Shown here piece after piece: positions 1 to 6,323 of a stretch of DNA of 11,584 nucleotides (position 1 is its first letter; the number at the start of each line of letters is the position of its first letter). This DNA is from Prevotellaceae bacterium (GTDB lineage Bacteria > Bacteroidota > Bacteroidia > Bacteroidales > UBA932): contig JAIRUB010000065.1 in NCBI GenBank assembly GCA_031254635.1, positions 1 through 11,584 on the forward strand, given 5' to 3'. The translations under genes and the position numbers were made by a program. The notes beneath the pieces are model-generated. The model was not told where the DNA came from. It searched no databases and was given only the letters and a program-made list of their open reading frames with translations.

Positions 1-362
1 TGCGACGACTTGATGAAAAACGGTCAGAGTCCTAACGGTACTCAACGCTGGTTTTGCAAAGGATGCAGGAAATACTTTCAGCGATTTTTCACACATAAAG
101 GGCGCTTACCTGAGGTAAAGGGAAAGATTTTATCAATGACTACTAATGGCAGTGGCAAACGGGATAATGTAACATGCGAAAAGCTACTTGAAAAAATGAA
201 ACATTTTCCGATAAGAAGCTACAGTACGGATAATTGGGAATCATATTCAAGCCTGCTACCTGCTGAAAAACTATATGCTTCTCAAAAAACGAAGAAGTAC
301 ATGATAAACTGATAGGGATATATATCGAAAAGCATTATTTCAAAACAGGAAAATATTATTAA
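1..362 (+). pseudogene. IS1-family transposase remnant with internal deletions and a frameshift
   Basis: The reading frame is open from base 1, so the N-terminus is cut by the window edge. Seen in order: a zinc-ribbon start (CDDLMKNG, then RWFCKGCRKYF), an InsA-like HTH approach (HKGRLPEVKGKILSMTTNGS), then a jump at about 168-174 straight into the InsB-like segment (YSTDNWESYSSLLPAEKLY). The intervening part of the HTH region and catalytic domain is missing. At about 270-279 the natural C-terminus continues in another frame: ICFSKNEEVHDKLIGIYIEKHYFK, ending at the TAA at 360-362. In the first frame the peptide stops at 310-312. Only the C-terminal part of the DDE domain is left, so the product must be inactive. 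It is the only gene-like sequence on the plus strand. Confidence 0.85.
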
Positions 363-377
363 TTCAGCTGTTTTGAA
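339..377. repeat. Perfect 10-bp inverted repeat at the IS end
   Basis: TTCAAAACAG at 339-348 is the exact reverse complement of CTGTTTTGAA at 368-377, with a 19-nt AT-rich loop. The left arm lies in the last codons of the transposase remnant and the right arm in the presumed terminal inverted repeat. It could form a hairpin and act as a weak terminator, or it may reflect the internal structure of the IS end. No T-run follows the right arm directly, so a classical intrinsic terminator is not supported. Confidence 0.6.
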
Positions 378-468
378 ACACTACCCTTTATTTTTCATAT
401 AACCAAATGGTTTGGAACCTTTAGGTTTGAAGCTAAAATAAATCACAAATATACAACACCTTGCACCC

Positions 469-1863
469 TCACTTTGTTTTCTTCCGCACTCGTGAAGTGG
501 GAATGTTCAACTGTTCACGGTATTTGGCAATTGTGCGACGGGCGAAGGTAAAACCACGTTTCTGCATCATATCAGCCAACTCTTCGTCCGACAAGGGCTG
601 CGACTTATCTTCCTCTTCAATGAGTTCTACAAGAATTTTTTTAACATTACGGATTGACATTTCTTCTCCGGATTCACTGGTAGCTCCCTCCGAAAAGAAA
701 TGCTTGAGCGAAAATATGCCGAAATGGGTTTGAATATATTTGCTTGCTGCCACCCGTGAGATAGTCGAAATATCAAGCTTTGCTACTGCGGCGATATGCT
801 TCAGCGCCATAGGTCGCAGCAGGTTCTCATCGCCCTCTCTGAAATAATCGCTCTGATAATCGAGAATAGCCTGCATGGTGTGCATCAAAGTGTCGTGCCG
901 TTGTTTCAAGGCATCAATAAACCATTTTGCCGACTCTATCTTCAGTCGGAGAAAGATTACCATTTCTTTATCCTGTCTGGTTTTAGCCTTTTCCTCGCGT
1001 TGCAGCATATCCTGATAACGTTGGTTAATACGCAGATCGGGAATCGTATAACGTGGCATACTCAGTTGAAATTCGTCGTCTTTAATTTCTAATATAAAGT
1101 CGGGAATCACGTGATTCATCCTATCATCTACACTATCAATACCAGCGCCGGGTTTAGGGTTCAAGTGAGTAATAACATTCAATATTTCCTTGAAATTTTC
1201 GTCGCTTAGCTGTAGTTTTTCTTTTATTCGGTCGAAAGAGCGGTTGCTGAAATTTTCAAAATAATCTGAAAGTATAGTAAAGGCTATCTTTATTTCAGGC
1301 GTTTGCTCTTTGTTTTCCAATTGAATCAACAAACATTCCTGAAGATTGCGAGCTGCTACTCCTACAGGTTCAAAATGTTGAATTTCCTTTAAAATTGATT
1401 CCAACTCTTTATCCGAGGTTTCTATATTTAAATGGAAAGCAATATCATCAACTAAGGAAGAAAGGTCGCGGCGCAAATAACCGTCGGTATCCAAGCTGCG
1501 TATGATGAATAAAGCCAACGAAAACTGCTGCTCGTTTAAGCCGAGGTAGCCCAACTGCATTTCTAATTGCTCCTGCAAGGTTTCTTTGGCCGAGAGTGTA
1601 GGAAAACCGCTCAATGCGGAGGTCGAAGAAGAAAAGGAATTATAAGAACGTATTGATGATTCGCGACTGACATACTCGTCGATATTTATATTGCCCTCAT
1701 TCTCATCGGTGGAAACTATTTCTTCGAGCGCAGGATTTTCTTCCAGTTCTTTCTCTACCCGCTGCTCTAACTGTAATACAGGCATTTGCAGCATACGAAT
1801 TACTTGCACTTGTCGAGGCGACAATTTCTGTTGCAATGACTGTTGTAATACCTGTTTAAGCAT
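469..1863 (-). CDS. rpoN: RNA polymerase sigma-54 factor RpoN
   Basis: This is the alternative sigma factor that directs RNA polymerase to -24/-12 promoters and needs AAA+ activator proteins to open them. At 464 residues it is close to full length for the family (E. coli 477). Visible parts in order: a glutamine- and leucine-rich region I (about 1-48, with KLSPRQVQVIRMLQMPVLQL), a short acidic and serine-rich linker (about 49-100), the core-binding domain (about 100-270), the helix-turn-helix (about 350-380), the conserved FGIFSLKHFFSEG (381-393), and the RpoN box ARRTIAKYRE (441-450), which contacts the -24 element. The start at 1863 keeps region I intact. A TACCTTTG promoter core lies 18 nt upstream, suggesting its own transcription in addition to read-through from the methyltransferase gene 31 nt upstream. 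No activator gene is in the window. Confidence 0.97.
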   Translation of the reverse strand: MLKQVLQQSLQQKLSPRQVQVIRMLQMPVLQLEQRVEKELEENPALEEIVSTDENEGNINIDEYVSRESSIRSYNSFSSSTSALSGFPTLSAKETLQEQLEMQLGYLGLNEQQFSLALFIIRSLDTDGYLRRDLSSLVDDIAFHLNIETSDKELESILKEIQHFEPVGVAARNLQECLLIQLENKEQTPEIKIAFTILSDYFENFSNRSFDRIKEKLQLSDENFKEILNVITHLNPKPGAGIDSVDDRMNHVIPDFILEIKDDEFQLSMPRYTIPDLRINQRYQDMLQREEKAKTRQDKEMVIFLRLKIESAKWFIDALKQRHDTLMHTMQAILDYQSDYFREGDENLLRPMALKHIAAVAKLDISTISRVAASKYIQTHFGIFSLKHFFSEGATSESGEEMSIRNVKKILVELIEEEDKSQPLSDEELADMMQKRGFTFARRTIAKYREQLNIPTSRVRKKTK

Positions 1864-1880
1864 GATATAAAATTAATCTA

Positions 1881-1888
1881 CAAAGGTA
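1881..1888 (-). promoter_or_regulatory. Bacteroidetes -7 promoter box (TACCTTTG) before rpoN
   Basis: On the minus strand this reads TACCTTTG, matching the Bacteroidetes housekeeping consensus TAnnTTTG. It sits between the stop of the methyltransferase gene and the rpoN start and would give a leader of only about 10-15 nt. No convincing -33 TTTG element is visible at the usual distance upstream, so it is a candidate only. Confidence 0.45.
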
Positions 1889-1894
1889 GTAATT

Positions 1895-2425
1895 TTATCG
1901 TAATTTTTCCATTATATCCCACAAAATTACCCCAATACTTACCGAAACATTTAGAGAATGTTTTGTTCCCCACTGTGGTATTTCCAACACTAAATCACAA
2001 ATATCCACGACCTCTTGTTGTACTCCTTTTACCTCATTCCCAAAAATCAGCGCATATTTTTTATTTCGTTCCGGCTTAAACTCATGCAACTGTGTGCTGT
2101 TTTCGGCCTGCTCTACAGCAACAATCGTGTATCCCTCCTGCTTCAATGCCCTTACGACTGTTACAACATCTTGTTCGTAGTGCCAGTCAACCGTATCTTC
2201 AGCACCCAAAGCGACTTTGTGTATTTCGGCGCTTGGCGGAATGGCGCAAATCCCACACAAGTAAATTTTAGCGATACAAAAGGCATCGGCAGTGCGAAAA
2301 GCCGCACCGATATTATGCCGGCTACGTATATTATCAAGCACCAAGACTAAAGGGGCTTTTTCCACCTCTTTAAAATCCTGCGGTGTTAAACGCGGAAGTT
2401 CACTATTTAGGAGTTTGCGGGGCAT
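1895..2425 (-). CDS. SPOUT (TrmH/SpoU) family RNA 2'-O-methyltransferase
   Basis: This is predicted to transfer a methyl group from S-adenosylmethionine to a ribose 2'-OH in tRNA or rRNA. The 176 residues hold the three SpoU motifs. Motif 1 is at about 31-49 (N32, R34, N38, G40 and R44, in DNIRSRHNIGAAFRTADAF). Motif 2 is FGNEVKGV at about 128-135 with E131. Motif 3 is at about 149-164 (IPQWGTKHSLNVSVSIG, with S157 and N159). Together these form the trefoil-knot cofactor site. The protein is essentially the bare catalytic domain and lacks the long N-terminal substrate-binding domain of RlmB-type enzymes, which fits TrmH-like tRNA methylases, but the target nucleotide cannot be read from the sequence. 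It precedes rpoN by 31 nt and is preceded by a 169-nt non-coding spacer, so it probably has its own promoter, although I found no clear TAnnTTTG there. Confidence 0.92.
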   Translation of the reverse strand: MPRKLLNSELPRLTPQDFKEVEKAPLVLVLDNIRSRHNIGAAFRTADAFCIAKIYLCGICAIPPSAEIHKVALGAEDTVDWHYEQDVVTVVRALKQEGYTIVAVEQAENSTQLHEFKPERNKKYALIFGNEVKGVQQEVVDICDLVLEIPQWGTKHSLNVSVSIGVILWDIMEKLR

Positions 2426-2458
2426 TGGGTCAAGAGATTAAGTGACTAAGAGATAAAA

Positions 2459-2482
2459 GGTAAAGGGTAAAGGGTAAAAGGT
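2459..2482. repeat. Short tandem repeat of GGGTAAA units
   Basis: The plus strand reads GGTAAA, then GGGTAAA twice, then AGGT: a 6-7 nt unit repeated about three and a half times. It lies in the 169-nt spacer between rpiB and the methyltransferase gene. The rest of this spacer is also low-complexity, with echoes such as AAGAGATTAAG and TAAGAGATAAAAG just before it. No function is evident; replication slippage is the simplest origin. Confidence 0.6.
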
Positions 2483-2528
2483 GCTGGTATCAAGTATCAG
2501 AATATTCGATGTGCGATATGCGAATGTT

Positions 2529-2555
2529 GAACAACTGAATTACTATCGAACAACT
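2529..2555. repeat. Direct repeat of GAACAACT
   Basis: GAACAACT occurs at 2529-2536 and again at 2548-2555, a period of 19 nt. It belongs to the same repeat-rich spacer (2426-2594), which also holds the palindrome GAATATTC at 2491-2498 and a tandem GTATCAAGTATCA at about 2487-2500. I see no gene, RNA or clear terminator in this spacer. Confidence 0.45.
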
Positions 2556-2594
2556 AAGCAATCATAACTTTCAACTCATAAATCGCTTTACTCT

Positions 2595-3035
2595 TCACGT
2601 CTCACGTATAACCATTTTCGCTACCCGTTGTTCATGGCGGCCGCCTTCAAAGGGTGCTACAAGGAATTGCTGCACGATTTCCAGCGCTGTGGCATTATTA
2701 ATAAAACGGGACGGCAATACGCACACATTGGCATTGTTGTGATTACGTGCTATGCGGGCAATTGCCGGTGCCCAGCAAAGCGCAGCGCGAATACCGGCAT
2801 ATTTGTTCAGCGTCATAGCCATCCCCTGCCCCGAACCGCAAAGCGCAATTCCTGCTTCCACTTCGGCCTTTTCCAGAGCATTGGCTAAGGGGTGGGCTAC
2901 ATCTGGGTAATCCATACTTTCGATAGCATGTGTGCCGAAATCTTTTACCTCAACTCCCTGTTCCAGTAAGTAGGTTTTTAAAAATTCTTTTTGTTCGAAG
3001 CCGGCATGGTCGGCTGCTATTCCTATTTTTTTCAT
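2595..3035 (-). CDS. rpiB: Ribose-5-phosphate isomerase B
   Basis: This cytosolic enzyme interconverts ribose 5-phosphate and ribulose 5-phosphate in the non-oxidative pentose phosphate pathway. The 146 residues match the RpiB/LacAB family along their full length. D9-H10 (IAADHAG), catalytic C66 followed by the GSGQGM anion-hole loop (67-72), H99 (ARNHNNANV), and R133 and R137 (GGRHEQRVAKM) sit at the same numbers as the known active-site residues of E. coli RpiB. The loop is GSGQG where many family members have GTGxG. The ATG overlaps the stop of the upstream PAP2 gene by 4 nt (ATGA), so translation is probably coupled. It is the last gene of the spt run, although its role has no obvious link to sphingolipids. 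Confidence 0.96.
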   Translation of the reverse strand: MKKIGIAADHAGFEQKEFLKTYLLEQGVEVKDFGTHAIESMDYPDVAHPLANALEKAEVEAGIALCGSGQGMAMTLNKYAGIRAALCWAPAIARIARNHNNANVCVLPSRFINNATALEIVQQFLVAPFEGGRHEQRVAKMVIRET

Positions 3036-3901
3036 AATACAGATTTATTTACTTTTTTCCAAACAGCTGTTCCTATCCAATAAAACAATGGGGCGGTAAG
3101 CAATCCAGCAAAAACGTCAATCAGATAATGCGCTTTGATATATACAGTTGAGGCCATCAATAAAATAACTATTGGGAGCAAATAGTAACAGTATTTACGC
3201 TGTTGGTGAAAAAATAAGAGGAGCAGGCTAACTATTGTAACTCCCACGTGTGAGCTGGGGAAAGCACCGGTAGGATTTTCACCCACTTCCTGCAAAAAAC
3301 GAATAATCGCACGGAACGGATATGAATAAGGGATGCTGTTTTCGGGTGAAGGCAAATAAAATTGCGGCCCAATAACCGGTATAAGGATGAAAATTATATA
3401 GTAACTGAAAAAGGAGAACAAAACTATAAAAGCCGCCTTAGCACCTGTGACTGCTTCTTTGAAATAAAGGTATAATACTGTTCCGCCAACAATAAAGTAA
3501 AACGAGAGATAAGCAAAATTCATTAACTCGCTGAACCAAATCCAAGGCATCATCCTGCTAAATTCTAAACAGGGCTGGCAACCAAACCAAGAACCGTCTA
3601 TTGCCATAAAAAAACTATCTAAATTAGCAAACAGGAAGCTATTGATATAATAGGTTTCTGGGTACCAATAGAGGATAAGCCCAACCGGAAGCACCTGACG
3701 AATAAAAGTCATAACGTTTGTTAAGGGCAGAAAAGCAAGCAACAGGATAACCGCAGCTACTAGAAGGCGGAAACCCAGCAAAGTAAGCAATACTTGTCCA
3801 TCGGCAGCTTCCGGCCACACAAGTATATACAAAGCCGTAGCCACCGCATAAAACAAAGTCAGCCCCTCAATAGGGAAGATTTTTTTAATACATCGGGCCA
3901 T
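3032..3901 (-). CDS. PAP2-superfamily membrane enzyme, candidate sphingolipid headgroup transferase or phosphatase
   Basis: This 289-residue integral membrane protein has hydrophobic segments at about 13-29, 37-60, 64-80, 124-146, 155-178, 218-231 and 237-255, with a last one near 263-280. The catalytic pattern is FPSSHVG (214-220, H218) followed by STVYIKAHYLIDVFAG (251-266, H258 and D262). This His...His-xxx-Asp triad is shared by PAP2 phosphatases and by sphingomyelin and inositol-phosphorylceramide synthases (PAP2_3-like). The HYxxDV spacing is especially like the latter, and no clear K-x6-RP phosphatase motif 1 is visible. It lies 6 nt after the GNAT gene and overlaps rpiB by 4 nt. The context with spt suggests action on ceramide, either adding a phospho-headgroup or removing phosphate from a lipid. 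The specific substrate is inference. Confidence 0.85.
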   Translation of the reverse strand: MARCIKKIFPIEGLTLFYAVATALYILVWPEAADGQVLLTLLGFRLLVAAVILLLAFLPLTNVMTFIRQVLPVGLILYWYPETYYINSFLFANLDSFFMAIDGSWFGCQPCLEFSRMMPWIWFSELMNFAYLSFYFIVGGTVLYLYFKEAVTGAKAAFIVLFSFFSYYIIFILIPVIGPQFYLPSPENSIPYSYPFRAIIRFLQEVGENPTGAFPSSHVGVTIVSLLLLFFHQQRKYCYYLLPIVILLMASTVYIKAHYLIDVFAGLLTAPLFYWIGTAVWKKVNKSVL

Positions 3902-3907
3902 TATTAT

Positions 3908-5035
3908 TTAAATATTTTCCTTGATAAAACAACGAGCACGGAATAAAAGTTCTTTCTCGTAATTATCCCATATCCCCACGGCATTAATGTTGGTTTCCAA
4001 CTGTGAAGAGGAAATAGCCACTTTCACATTATGTTTAATGTACGCTTTATTCATTGCCACATAGTAGAGCGAATGAATACCCTTATGTTGCCAATCGGGA
4101 TGCACGCCATTAAAGTACAGGTCTATTTCTGAAAATTTACGTAAAGCCCGCAAAACACGAATAAACCCAAAGGGGAAAAGTTTTCCATTAATCTTACGGT
4201 AAACTTTGGAAAGCGAAGGAAGACTTAAACCGAAACCGGCTAAATTATCATTCTCATCAATGATGATACAGGCTAATTCCGGTTGGACAAAGGAGATGTG
4301 ATTTTTGATGTAATAATCAATTTGTGCAGGTGTTATTTTGGCAAAGCCATAGATATCGCCTTTATCGAAAGCATCATTGATGGTATTAAACAACTTGTGG
4401 GCATATTGTAAAAGTTCCTTGCGCTTTTTAGGTATGATTATTCGCACTTTATATTTTTCGGCAATCAGCTTATTAATCCGTTCAACTTTCTCAGGCACCT
4501 GTTGCGAGGCATTAAAACGATATTGCAACCAATCGACTATTTTCTTGTAGCCGAACTTTTCGAGATGCTTGGGATAATAAGGATAGTTATAAACGCCGAT
4601 AACAGACGGTGTGTTTTCAAATCCCTCCACTAACATGCCATGCGCATCGAAGTCAGTAAATCCCAGCGGGCCATGCGCGCCATCCATACCTTTGCTCTTT
4701 CCCCAATCTTCCACAGTTTTCAACAAAGTACCCGACACTTCTTCATCATCAATAAAATCGAACCATCCGAAACGGGTTAGTTTATTGTTGTATTTTTCGT
4801 TGGCGCAATGATTAATAATTGCTGCCACACGGCCTACCAATTTGTCATTTTTATAAGCTAAAAAATAAGCAGACTCACAAATTTCAAACGAGGGGTTGGT
4901 TTTTTGGTTTAAAGTTCTCTTTTCGTCGACTATTAAAGGCGGAACCCACTGCGGATGCCCCTTGTAAAGCTCAAAGGGAAATTTAATGAATTGCTTTAAT
5001 TCTTTAGTCGTTGTAACCTCTTTGATGCTTACCAT
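3908..5035 (-). CDS. GNAT-fold acyltransferase, candidate bacterial ceramide synthase
   Basis: The 375-residue soluble protein appears to hold two GNAT-like halves. The N-terminal half (about 1-175) has YFLAYKNDKLVGRVAAI (57-73), FGWFDF (89-94) and a helix ending LKTVEDWGKSKGM (105-117). The C-terminal half (about 195-375) has a motif-A-like acyl-CoA loop VHPDWQHKGIHSLYY (311-325, QHKGI in place of Q/RxxGxG/A) and the late GNAT region SQLETNINAVGIWDNY (344-359). No signal peptide or membrane segment is visible. It sits 11 nt after spt and 6 nt before the PAP2 gene, so it is almost surely co-transcribed with them. A GNAT-family N-acyltransferase (bCerS) has been described as ceramide synthase in Caulobacter. 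This gene is a plausible equivalent that would acylate the sphinganine amine. An unrelated N-acetyltransferase role remains possible. Confidence 0.8.
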   Translation of the reverse strand: MVSIKEVTTTKELKQFIKFPFELYKGHPQWVPPLIVDEKRTLNQKTNPSFEICESAYFLAYKNDKLVGRVAAIINHCANEKYNNKLTRFGWFDFIDDEEVSGTLLKTVEDWGKSKGMDGAHGPLGFTDFDAHGMLVEGFENTPSVIGVYNYPYYPKHLEKFGYKKIVDWLQYRFNASQQVPEKVERINKLIAEKYKVRIIIPKKRKELLQYAHKLFNTINDAFDKGDIYGFAKITPAQIDYYIKNHISFVQPELACIIIDENDNLAGFGLSLPSLSKVYRKINGKLFPFGFIRVLRALRKFSEIDLYFNGVHPDWQHKGIHSLYYVAMNKAYIKHNVKVAISSSQLETNINAVGIWDNYEKELLFRARCFIKENI

Positions 5036-5046
5036 GGTATAAGATT

Positions 5047-6249
5047 TTATTTAATAATTTCCAACTGACGGGCAATCTTCTGCATCTTTTCCAATGCCAC
5101 CTCTAATTGGGGTTGGGTGTGCGTAGCCATAAGCGAGAAACGAATTAGTGTTGATTCGTTATCTACTGCCGGCGACACTACGGGATTCACAAATAAACCT
5201 TCATCGAAGGCCATTTTGGTAAAGAGGAATGTTTTCATATTATCGCGAATCATCAAAGGAATAATAGGTGAGCAGGTATGTCCGATATCAAAGCCTATAT
5301 TACGGAAACCTTCCAAGCAAAAACGGGTATTGGCCCATAAACGTTCAATACGTTCGGGTTCGCTGATAATGATATCAAGCGCTGCTAATGCACTGGCTGT
5401 AGACGCCGGAGTTATACTGGCGCTAAAAATCAGTGCACGGGACGTATGTTTGATAAGGTTAATGGTATCGCTGTCGGAAGCTAAAAATCCGCCAATAGAA
5501 GCTAATGATTTACTGAAAGTTCCCATAATGATATCAACCTTATCGGTAAGGCCAAAATGAGAAGAAGCACCACGGCCGCCTTCGCCGATTACCCCTAAAG
5601 AGTGGGCATCGTCAACCATGATATTCGCGCTATATTGCTCGGCTAATCGTACAACTTCGGGAAGGTTGACTATATCGCCCTCCATACTGAAAATACCGTC
5701 AACCACAATAAATTTTAGCTTGTCGGGTTCGCATTGCTTCAGCATTTTTTCGAGCGATTCCATGTCATTATGCTTAAATTTCAATGTTTTAGCAAACGAC
5801 AAACGGGCTCCTTCTATGATAGAAGCATGGTCGAGTTCATCAAGGATAACGTAATCATTTCGGAAGGTAACGGTGGGAATAGCGCCGAGGTTTGATTGGA
5901 ACCCTGTACTATATACCAATGCTTCGTCTTTACCTACGAATTGTGCCAAACGGTTTTCTAATTCGATATGTATATCTAATGTGCCATTAAGGAAACGAGA
6001 ACCGGCACAGCCCGATCCATATTTTTTTATGGCATTAATAGCTGCTTCCTTTACTTTTGGATGGTTAGTCAAGCCTAAATAGCTGTTAGACCCAAACATA
6101 AGTACTTTTTTCCCGTTCATAATCACCTCTGCATCCTGTTCCGATTCTATAGCGCGGTAGTAAGGATACAGACCGGCTTCCTGCACTTTCTGAGGCTCAC
6201 GATACAATTTAAAGCGCTCACGCATGATGTTAGTGTTAGCTTTCGTCAT
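5047..6249 (-). CDS. spt: Serine palmitoyltransferase (alpha-oxoamine synthase)
   Basis: This PLP enzyme is predicted to condense L-serine with a long-chain acyl-CoA to 3-ketosphinganine, the first step of sphingolipid synthesis. The 400 residues match alpha-oxoamine synthases throughout: FGSNSYLGL (52-60), GSGCAGSRFLNGTLDIH (78-94), H141 that stacks on PLP, D213 and H216 in VDDAHSLG, and the PLP lysine K247 in GTFSKSLASIGGF. H141, D213, H216 and K247 keep the exact spacing of H159, D231, H234 and K265 of Sphingomonas SPT. The SRFLNGT and LMFGSN motifs match the SPT of Bacteroides rather than glycine C-acetyltransferase (Kbl), the main alternative. It opens the four-gene run with the GNAT, PAP2 and rpiB genes. 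A start at residue 9 (MRERFKLY) is also possible. A TACCTTTG box lies 28 nt upstream. Confidence 0.9.
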   Translation of the reverse strand: MTKANTNIMRERFKLYREPQKVQEAGLYPYYRAIESEQDAEVIMNGKKVLMFGSNSYLGLTNHPKVKEAAINAIKKYGSGCAGSRFLNGTLDIHIELENRLAQFVGKDEALVYSTGFQSNLGAIPTVTFRNDYVILDELDHASIIEGARLSFAKTLKFKHNDMESLEKMLKQCEPDKLKFIVVDGIFSMEGDIVNLPEVVRLAEQYSANIMVDDAHSLGVIGEGGRGASSHFGLTDKVDIIMGTFSKSLASIGGFLASDSDTINLIKHTSRALIFSASITPASTASALAALDIIISEPERIERLWANTRFCLEGFRNIGFDIGHTCSPIIPLMIRDNMKTFLFTKMAFDEGLFVNPVVSPAVDNESTLIRFSLMATHTQPQLEVALEKMQKIARQLEIIK

Positions 6250-6277
6250 TTACAGTTTTCATATTTAAAATAACAAA

Positions 6278-6285
6278 CAAAGGTA
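6278..6285 (-). promoter_or_regulatory. Bacteroidetes -7 promoter box (TACCTTTG) before spt
   Basis: The minus strand reads TACCTTTG, a full match to TAnnTTTG and identical to the box before rpoN. It lies in the 74-nt gap between gcvP and spt and would give a leader of about 20 nt. A clear -33 TTTG is not seen at the expected distance. If used, it makes the spt run transcriptionally separate from gcvP. Confidence 0.5.
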
Positions 6286-6323
6286 ATAAAAAATTAATAC
6301 AACAGCTACTTTACCCCTCTTTT

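Larger units (their letters stand above)
1..385 (+). mobile_element. Right-hand part of a decayed IS1-family insertion sequence
   Basis: The segment holds the remains of an IS1-type transposase gene (1-362) followed by a probable right terminal inverted repeat. Read inward from about 385, the end is GGTAGTGTTTCAAAACAG. The GG..xTG start fits the ends of IS1-family elements (IS1 itself starts GGTGATG). The left end lies outside the window, so neither the matching repeat nor the 8-9 bp target duplication can be checked. The transposase has lost internal blocks, so the element cannot move by itself. The exact outer boundary is inferred from the end motif only. Confidence 0.7.

Noticed and set aside
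401..416. Small hairpin (CCAAA-TGG-TTTGG, or AACCA-AA-TGGTT) downstream of rpoN as a terminator
   Set aside because: Only 5 bp of stem, AT-rich and without a clean T-run in the direction of rpoN transcription; it could be chance.
2015..2350. Plus-strand frame of 111 codons opposite the RNA methyltransferase gene
   Set aside because: Shadow of the conserved SPOUT frame, with no family resemblance.
5117..5560. Plus-strand frame of 147 codons opposite spt
   Set aside because: It is fully antisense to conserved spt motifs, including the PLP lysine region, and has no promoter or domain.
5047..6249. Glycine C-acetyltransferase (Kbl) identity, suggested by the neighbouring glycine cleavage gene
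   Set aside because: The SRFLNGT motif, the LMFGSN start and the residue spacing match bacterial serine palmitoyltransferases, and the downstream GNAT and PAP2 genes fit sphingolipid synthesis better than threonine breakdown.
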